Of a stretch of DNA of 64,000 bases, positions 59,236 through 64,000 are shown piece after piece. A program made the translations under genes and the position numbers. The notes under the pieces are model-generated. The model did not search any database and was not told the origin of the DNA. It saw nothing but the letters and a program-made list of their open reading frames with translations. The DNA comes from Herminiimonas sp. KBW02 (GTDB lineage: Bacteria; Pseudomonadota; Gammaproteobacteria; Burkholderiales; Burkholderiaceae_D): positions 1-64,000 of the forward strand of contig NZ_QAJP01000011.1 of the NCBI RefSeq assembly GCF_003852535.1. The letters run 5' to 3'. The stretch's first letter is position 1. Each line of letters starts with the position of its first letter.

Positions 59236-60081
59236 ATGACCTATAGCACCCTCATCTCAGCAGCTGATTTATCCAAACACATCTTTGAACCCGGCTGGGT
59301 CATCCTCGATACCCGCCACGATCTGGCGAATCCGGAAGCAGGCGCACGCGCTTATGCCGAAGGCCATTTGCCGAATGCGCAATTCGCTCATCTGGATAAA
59401 GACCTGGCGGGCGAAAAAGTAGCTGCTGACGGCAGCTTCCGTGGTCGTCATCCGTTGCCAGATCGCGCCGCCTTCATCGCTACCCTGCAACGCTGGGGCA
59501 TCAACAACAATACGCAAGTCGTCGTCTACGATGCGCAAGGCGGCATGTTTGCCGCACGCCTGTGGTGGATGCTGCGCTGGGTCGGACATGAAGCCGTTGC
59601 GGTACTGGATGGCGGTTTACCTGCGTGGCTGGCCAGCGGCATGTGGCTCTCGACGGAAGAGTCGCCACGCGTGCTGGGCACACTGACTGAACGCTCCAGC
59701 CTGGTCACGACCGTCAGCGCAAATGACTTGCTGGCGAATCTGTCGAATGAAAAATTGATCGTGGTCGATGCACGCGCAGCGGATCGCTTCCGCGGTGAGA
59801 ATGAAACGATAGATCCGGTCGGTGGACATATACCCGAGGCAAAGAATCGCTTCTTCAAAGAAAACCTGCAAGTCGATGGCAATTTCAAATCGCCTGAACA
59901 ATTGCGTCAGGAGTTCAGTGCCGTATTGGCCGATCCCGCGCAAGCCGTCATGCAATGCGGCTCCGGCGTGACCGCCTGCCATAACCTGCTGGCACTGGAG
60001 ATCGCAGGCCTGCAAGGTGCAGCCCTGTATCCGGGCTCATGGAGTGAATGGTGTGCCGATCCGGCACGTCCGGTTGCCTGA
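59236..60081 (+). CDS. Sulfurtransferase, SseA-like (two rhodanese domains)
   Basis: A 281-residue tandem rhodanese: the first domain (about 1-145) is structural, and the second carries Cys241 in the active-site loop CGSGVTACH, the CGSGVTA type of 3-mercaptopyruvate sulfurtransferases. FRGENETIDPVGGHIPEAKN and YPGSWSEWCADP are typical. It moves sulfane sulfur to thiol or cyanide acceptors. The gene lies 27 nt after the EamA transporter and ends 52 bp before the convergent ZIP gene. Confidence 0.92.
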   Translation: MTYSTLISAADLSKHIFEPGWVILDTRHDLANPEAGARAYAEGHLPNAQFAHLDKDLAGEKVAADGSFRGRHPLPDRAAFIATLQRWGINNNTQVVVYDAQGGMFAARLWWMLRWVGHEAVAVLDGGLPAWLASGMWLSTEESPRVLGTLTERSSLVTTVSANDLLANLSNEKLIVVDARAADRFRGENETIDPVGGHIPEAKNRFFKENLQVDGNFKSPEQLRQEFSAVLADPAQAVMQCGSGVTACHNLLALEIAGLQGAALYPGSWSEWCADPARPVA

Positions 60082-60133
60082 GGCGCACCGGGCTGATGAG
60101 GGACTTATTTGAGACGAATGCGCACGGCTACAC

Positions 60134-60889
60134 TCAATGAGCGTGCGCATGTCCGGTCAGGAATAAGACGATAGCGACGCCAAGTCCGATCAACACGATT
60201 TGCGGTATCGTTTCGCGCATCGATGCACGACGCTGCATCTGTGGCATCAGGTCGCTGACGGCAATATAGATAAAGCCGGATGAAGCGAACACCAGTACAT
60301 ACGGTATCCATTCCTGCGAACGATCCAGCATGAAGTAACCAACCAGGCCGCCGACCACTGCCGTCAAACCCGAAATGATGTTGTAAGCATAAGCGCGTTT
60401 GCGGCTGAAACCGGCATTCAGCAAGACAATGAAGTCGCCGATTTCCTGCGGAATTTCATGCGCAATGATGGCCAGACCGGTCAGGATACCAAGGTGCGGA
60501 TCAGCCAGGAAAGCCGCGGCAATCAGGATACCGTCGGTGAAATTGTGCAGGCTGTCGCCGACCAGGATCATCCAGCCGGCAGCACCCGCCTCTTTCGCAT
60601 CATGTCCATGCTCATGACCATGACCGTCGTCTTCGTGATGATGCGAATGACGCAGGATCGCAAATTTTTCCAGCAGGAAGAAGCCCAGCAAGCCAGCCAG
60701 CAGCAGCGCAAACAATGCATGCGTATCAGCACCTGACTCAAACGCTTCCGGCAAGGCATGCAACAGCGAGGTCGCCAGCAGGATACCGACCGACAGGCTG
60801 ACCATGCGGTCGACCAGCTTGGACAGCAGCGAAAAAGAGAACAAAGCCGCGGCAGAAATGCTGAAGACGCCCGAAATGGCGGTGGTCAA
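60134..60889 (-). CDS. ZIP family divalent metal transporter
   Basis: A 251-residue ZIP-type permease with about eight hydrophobic helices. A His-rich cytoplasmic loop (HSHHHEDDGHGHEHGHD, about residues 81-97) precedes the metal-binding helix HNFTDGILIAAAFL, and the second metal motif is AIIAHEIPQEIGDF. Such proteins import zinc and other divalent ions. A symmetric sequence 46 bp upstream of the start could be an operator. No neighbouring gene suggests a specific metal. Confidence 0.93.
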   Translation of the reverse strand: MTTAISGVFSISAAALFSFSLLSKLVDRMVSLSVGILLATSLLHALPEAFESGADTHALFALLLAGLLGFFLLEKFAILRHSHHHEDDGHGHEHGHDAKEAGAAGWMILVGDSLHNFTDGILIAAAFLADPHLGILTGLAIIAHEIPQEIGDFIVLLNAGFSRKRAYAYNIISGLTAVVGGLVGYFMLDRSQEWIPYVLVFASSGFIYIAVSDLMPQMQRRASMRETIPQIVLIGLGVAIVLFLTGHAHAH

Positions 60890-60934
60890 CAGGATGGAAA
60901 CGAGCGTGGAATTAATTTTTGGCTCCGGGCTTAA

Positions 60935-60949
60935 TGCAACAAGGTTGCA
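60935..60949. promoter_or_regulatory. Inverted repeat upstream of the ZIP transporter
   Basis: TGCAAC-aag-GTTGCA is a perfect 6-bp inverted repeat with 3-bp spacer, flanked by TTAA on both sides. It lies 46 bp upstream of the ZIP start codon, where a metal-responsive repressor could sit. I do not match it to a known consensus. Confidence 0.45.
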
Positions 60950-60979
60950 AATTAAAACATATCCCGGCTATTTCAGCAA

Positions 60980-61018
60980 ATAAAAACGCGACGCTGTGGA
61001 TACACCACAGCGTCGCGT
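60980..61018 (-). terminator. Strong terminator after the dienelactone-hydrolase-like gene
   Basis: ACGCGACGCTGTGG (60986-60999) pairs with CCACAGCGTCGCGT (61005-61018) around ATACA; on the minus strand it is followed by TTTTTATTT. Confidence 0.95.
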
Positions 61019-61045
61019 CCCTGCCACATGTGTAGCGCGCGGCGT

Positions 61046-61930
61046 TTAGCTCACGCCGTGGGCTTTAAACCAGTCTAAGCAGCGTTGCCAGCCTTCTTTC
61101 GCATCTGCCTCTACATAACTGGCGCGATAGTCGGCGTGGAACGCATGGCCGGAATTTTTGAACAGGACAAATTCTGACTTGCTGCCGCCCTTGGACAAGG
61201 CATCCTGCATCTGCACTACCGTCGTCACCGGGATGCCGCCATCCTGCGCGCCATACAAACCCAGCACCGGAGTTTTCAGCTTGCCAGCGATGTCGACCGG
61301 ATTCTTCGGCGTCAATTCATTGTTATTGCCGACCAGGCGACCATACCAGGCCACACCTGCCTTGACCTTGGGATTATGCGCCGAGTACAACCAGGTCACG
61401 CGACCGCCCCAGCAAAAGCCGGTAATGCCGAGCTTGTCGGTATTACCACCGTTCGCCCTGGCCCAGGCCACGACTGCATCCAGATCGGTCATCACCTGTG
61501 CATCCGGCACTTTAGAGATAATTTCTTTTTGCAGTTCAGCGATGGTGCCATATGAACCAGGGTCACCCTGGCGCACAAACAATTCCGGCGCCAGCGCCAG
61601 GTAACCGAGCTTGGCGAAACGACGCGCGACATCGGCGATGTATTCATGCACACCAAAGATTTCGGAGATCACCAGCACCACTGGCAGATTGGTTTTGCCG
61701 GCTGGTTGCGCGCGATACACCGGTACCGCCTGACCATTTACGTTGATGGTGACTTCACCTACCGTCAAACCTTTGCTATCGGTAGCCACTGCGCTGTGCG
61801 CAGCGATAGGCAATACCGCTGCGGCAAAACCACTACCCAAAGCCGTCTTCAAAAAACCACGTCTGTCGACGCCATCCGAGATCGGCGTTTTTGCGACCAG
61901 GCTAGCGAAGTCCTCTTTCAAATTATCCAT
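61046..61930 (-). CDS. Tat-exported dienelactone hydrolase family protein
   Basis: The 294-residue protein is an alpha/beta hydrolase of the dienelactone hydrolase family. The nucleophile is Cys173 in GITGFCWGG; the downstream DGGIPVT and SGHAFHADY give Asp and His. The N-terminus carries a Tat-type signal: DRRGFLK, a mildly hydrophobic stretch (FAAAVLPIAAHSAVA), and possible cleavage near residue 48. I chose the ATG at 61928-61930, six bases after GGAGG; an ATG directly abutting that site is unlikely. Export by Tat suggests folding before translocation; the substrate is unknown. Confidence 0.88.
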   Translation of the reverse strand: MDNLKEDFASLVAKTPISDGVDRRGFLKTALGSGFAAAVLPIAAHSAVATDSKGLTVGEVTINVNGQAVPVYRAQPAGKTNLPVVLVISEIFGVHEYIADVARRFAKLGYLALAPELFVRQGDPGSYGTIAELQKEIISKVPDAQVMTDLDAVVAWARANGGNTDKLGITGFCWGGRVTWLYSAHNPKVKAGVAWYGRLVGNNNELTPKNPVDIAGKLKTPVLGLYGAQDGGIPVTTVVQMQDALSKGGSKSEFVLFKNSGHAFHADYRASYVEADAKEGWQRCLDWFKAHGVS

Positions 61931-62046
61931 TCCCATCCTCCAGTAGATAGTGATTGCATCTCAATTGAAAAAATACTTGCTGCCCTGCATACCGACAGCA
62001 AACGGCGAAATCCGTACAGCGGTGGTGCGATGGCTTTAACGTGCTT

Positions 62047-64000
62047 TTAGTGCGCTTCGTCCCAGTTCTTGCCGACGCCGACTTCAGCGATCAGCGGCAC
62101 TTTCAGCTGCGCGACATTGCGCATCAGCTCCGGCAGTTTCTCACGAACCAGCGCCAACTCGGTTTCCGCTACTTCCAGCACCAATTCATCGTGCACTTGC
62201 ATGATCATTTTGGATTGCAGTTTTTCTGTTTCCAGCCAGCCTTGTACCGCGATCATCGCCAGCTTGATCAGGTCAGCGGCCGTGCCTTGCATAGGTGCAT
62301 TGATCGCGGCACGCTCCGCGCCCTGGCGACGCGGGCCGTTCGGCGAATTGATTTCCGGCAGCCATAAGCGGCGACCAAACACAGTCTGCACATAACCACG
62401 CGCTTTCGCTTCCAGGCGCGTCTCATCCATATAGCGTTTCACGCCGGAGAAACGATAGAAGTATTTCTCGATATAGCTTTGTGCCGCCGCGCGTTCTATG
62501 CCGAGGTTACCTGCCAGGCCGAAGGCACTCATGCCATAGATCAGGCCAAAGTTAATCACCTTCGCATAACGACGCTGTTCGCTATCAACCGCAGCGCGTT
62601 CTATACCGAAAATTTCGGCAGCGGTCGCCCTATGGATATCCTCGCCATCAGCGAACGCTTGCAACATATTTTCATCACCCGAAATATGCGCCATGATGCG
62701 CAGCTCGATTTGCGAGTAATCGGCAGAGACAATCACATTGCCCTGCGCTGCGACAAAGGCTTCGCGTATGCGACGACCTTCGGCATTGCGGATAGGGATG
62801 TTTTGCAAGTTAGGATCGTTGGATGCGAGGCGACCGGTCACTGCGACTGCTTGCGCATAGTTGGTATGCACGCGGCCGGTGGTCGGATCTATCATCTTCG
62901 GCAGCTTGTCGGTGTAGGTCGATTTCAGCTTGGACAAGCTGCGATATTCCAGCAGCACTTTCGGCAGCGGATAATCTTCTGCCAGTTTCTGCAGCACTTC
63001 TTCATCGGTGGACGGCGAGCCTGATGGCGTCTTTTTGACGACCGGCAGCTTCAGTTTTTCAAAGAAAATTTCACCTAACTGTTTCGGCGAATTCAGGTTG
63101 AATGGCTGGCCTGCCAGTTCATACGCATTCTGTTCTATCTCCAGCATGCGCTTGCCCAGCTGGTTCGATTGCCTGGCCAGCAAATCAGGGTCGATCAACA
63201 CGCCGTTGCGCTCTATCTTTTGCAATACCACAGCGGTCGGCAACTCGATGTTTTCATAGACGAAAGTCAGGCCTTTATCTTCTGCTACCTGCGGCCACAT
63301 GCGCTGATGCAGTTGCAGGGTGATGTCCGCATCTTCCGCCGCATATTCCGTCGCACGGCTGATTTCAACCTGATCGAAACCGATCTGCGACGCCCCCTTG
63401 CCACACACATCCTGGAAGCTGATGGTCTTGCGATTCAGATGACGCAAGGCCAGGCTATCCATATCGTGACTGCGGTGCGATTCGAATACATAGGATTCCA
63501 GCAAGGTGTCGTGCACGATGCCGCGCAAAGTCACGCCATGATTTGCAAAAATGTGACTATCGTATTTGAGATTTTGCCCAACCTTGGCTTTGCCTGCATC
63601 TTCCAGCCATGCCTTCATTTTTCCCAGCACGTATTCACGCGATAACTGCTGCGGCGCGTCCTGGTAATGATGCGCAACCGGTATGTAGGCAGCGCCGCCA
63701 GGTTCACAGCATAAAGAGATGCCGACCAGTTGCGCCTGCATCGGGATCAGCGAAGTAGTTTCGGTATCAATCGACGTCAATGTGGCCGCATCGATTTTTT
63801 GCAGCCAGCGTTCGAGATCGGCTTCGGTCAAGATGGTTTCGTAATGCTTTTCGACTTCCGGCGCATCGTCGGCAAACAAAGCACCTTGTGGTGCACTATC
63901 AATGCCCGTTGCAACTGCGCTGGCTTCACTTGCTTCCGGCTTGTCGGTCAGCTCGCGCAACCAGGTTTTGAAACCATTGCGCGTGAAGAAGTCGACCATT
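62047..64000 (-). CDS. polA: DNA polymerase I, C-terminal part (cut by window end)
   Basis: The visible 651 codons cover the 3'-5' exonuclease and polymerase domains; the 5' nuclease domain lies outside the window. Exonuclease motifs are intact: DTETTS (Exo I), GQNLKYDSH (Exo II) and YAAEDADIT (Exo III). Polymerase motif A is SADYSQIELRIMAHIS, motif B RRYAKVINFGLIYG and motif C MQVHDELVLEV. It repairs DNA and removes RNA primers. The apparent Met at the right edge is internal, not the true start. Confidence 0.97.
   Translation of the reverse strand, partial: MVDFFTRNGFKTWLRELTDKPEASEASAVATGIDSAPQGALFADDAPEVEKHYETILTEADLERWLQKIDAATLTSIDTETTSLIPMQAQLVGISLCCEPGGAAYIPVAHHYQDAPQQLSREYVLGKMKAWLEDAGKAKVGQNLKYDSHIFANHGVTLRGIVHDTLLESYVFESHRSHDMDSLALRHLNRKTISFQDVCGKGASQIGFDQVEISRATEYAAEDADITLQLHQRMWPQVAEDKGLTFVYENIELPTAVVLQKIERNGVLIDPDLLARQSNQLGKRMLEIEQNAYELAGQPFNLNSPKQLGEIFFEKLKLPVVKKTPSGSPSTDEEVLQKLAEDYPLPKVLLEYRSLSKLKSTYTDKLPKMIDPTTGRVHTNYAQAVAVTGRLASNDPNLQNIPIRNAEGRRIREAFVAAQGNVIVSADYSQIELRIMAHISGDENMLQAFADGEDIHRATAAEIFGIERAAVDSEQRRYAKVINFGLIYGMSAFGLAGNLGIERAAAQSYIEKYFYRFSGVKRYMDETRLEAKARGYVQTVFGRRLWLPEINSPNGPRRQGAERAAINAPMQGTAADLIKLAMIAVQGWLETEKLQSKMIMQVHDELVLEVAETELALVREKLPELMRNVAQLKVPLIAEVGVGKNWDEAH

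Overview
The window reads as chromosomal core genome of a betaproteobacterium of order Burkholderiales, most like family Oxalobacteraceae (Herminiimonas or Janthinobacterium relatives). This rests on intermediate GC, the neighbour order recG-oxyR-ubiA, yggS-proC divergent from pilT-pilU, yajC-secD-secF after tgt-queA, and a hemP-bfd-tonB-exbBD-bfr iron block. The affiliation is inferred from protein flavour and synteny recalled from memory, not from a search. I see no rRNA, tRNA, CRISPR array, transposase or prophage gene.

Layout. 0-2.5 kb: thiamine genes thiC-thiS-thiG (minus strand) under a TPP riboswitch. 2.7-10.1 kb: a glyoxylate-to-pyruvate operon, gcl-hyi-glxR-glycerate kinase-pyk, with a divergent LysR regulator. 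10.2-15.7 kb: pntAB transhydrogenase, panD, and nudJ-mnmA. 15.7-18.0 kb: an operon of four small predicted lipoproteins (CsgG-like, PEGA-like, DUF4810-like, DUF799-like) with no curli subunits. 18.4-20.0 kb: a membrane-anchored stand-alone FMN glutamate-synthase-like protein. 20.2-24.5 kb: heme and iron block. 24.5-29.1 kb: GST, purB, cytochrome b561 with two YceI proteins, and a MarR regulator. 29.1-34.7 kb: secF, secD, yajC, tgt, queA. 35-42.3 kb: recG, oxyR, ubiA, an MFS exporter, a PfpI-like protein, a GNAT and a His-rich RcnB-like protein. 42.3-46.8 kb: proC, yggS, pilT, pilU, gpx. 46.8-51.8 kb: glycolate oxidase glcD-glcE-glcF and a LysR regulator. 52-56.6 kb: cobalamin adenosyltransferase, folE2, dxs, ispA, xseB. 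57-64 kb: Rieske oxygenase, EamA transporter, sulfurtransferase, ZIP transporter, exported dienelactone-hydrolase-like protein, and polA, which is cut by the window end.

How the genes work together. Glycolate oxidase makes glyoxylate. Gcl condenses it to tartronate semialdehyde. Hyi and GlxR interconvert hydroxypyruvate, tartronate semialdehyde and glycerate. The MOFRL-type kinase makes 2-phosphoglycerate, and pyruvate kinase closes the route. Gcl and Dxs both need TPP, which the riboswitch-controlled thi genes supply. The iron block couples uptake energy (TonB-ExbBD) with storage (two bacterioferritins) and release (Bfd).

The observations I rate highest are these. A two-palindrome element occurs twice, just upstream of pilU and of the Rieske oxygenase, with the same 31-bp centre-to-centre distance but different stem sequences. 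The four-lipoprotein operon has no assigned function. Both tandem bacterioferritins have Thr at the position of ferroxidase ligand Glu127. A 22-bp operator-like inverted repeat lies at the cytochrome b561-YceI promoter. Most of the rest is ordinary housekeeping.
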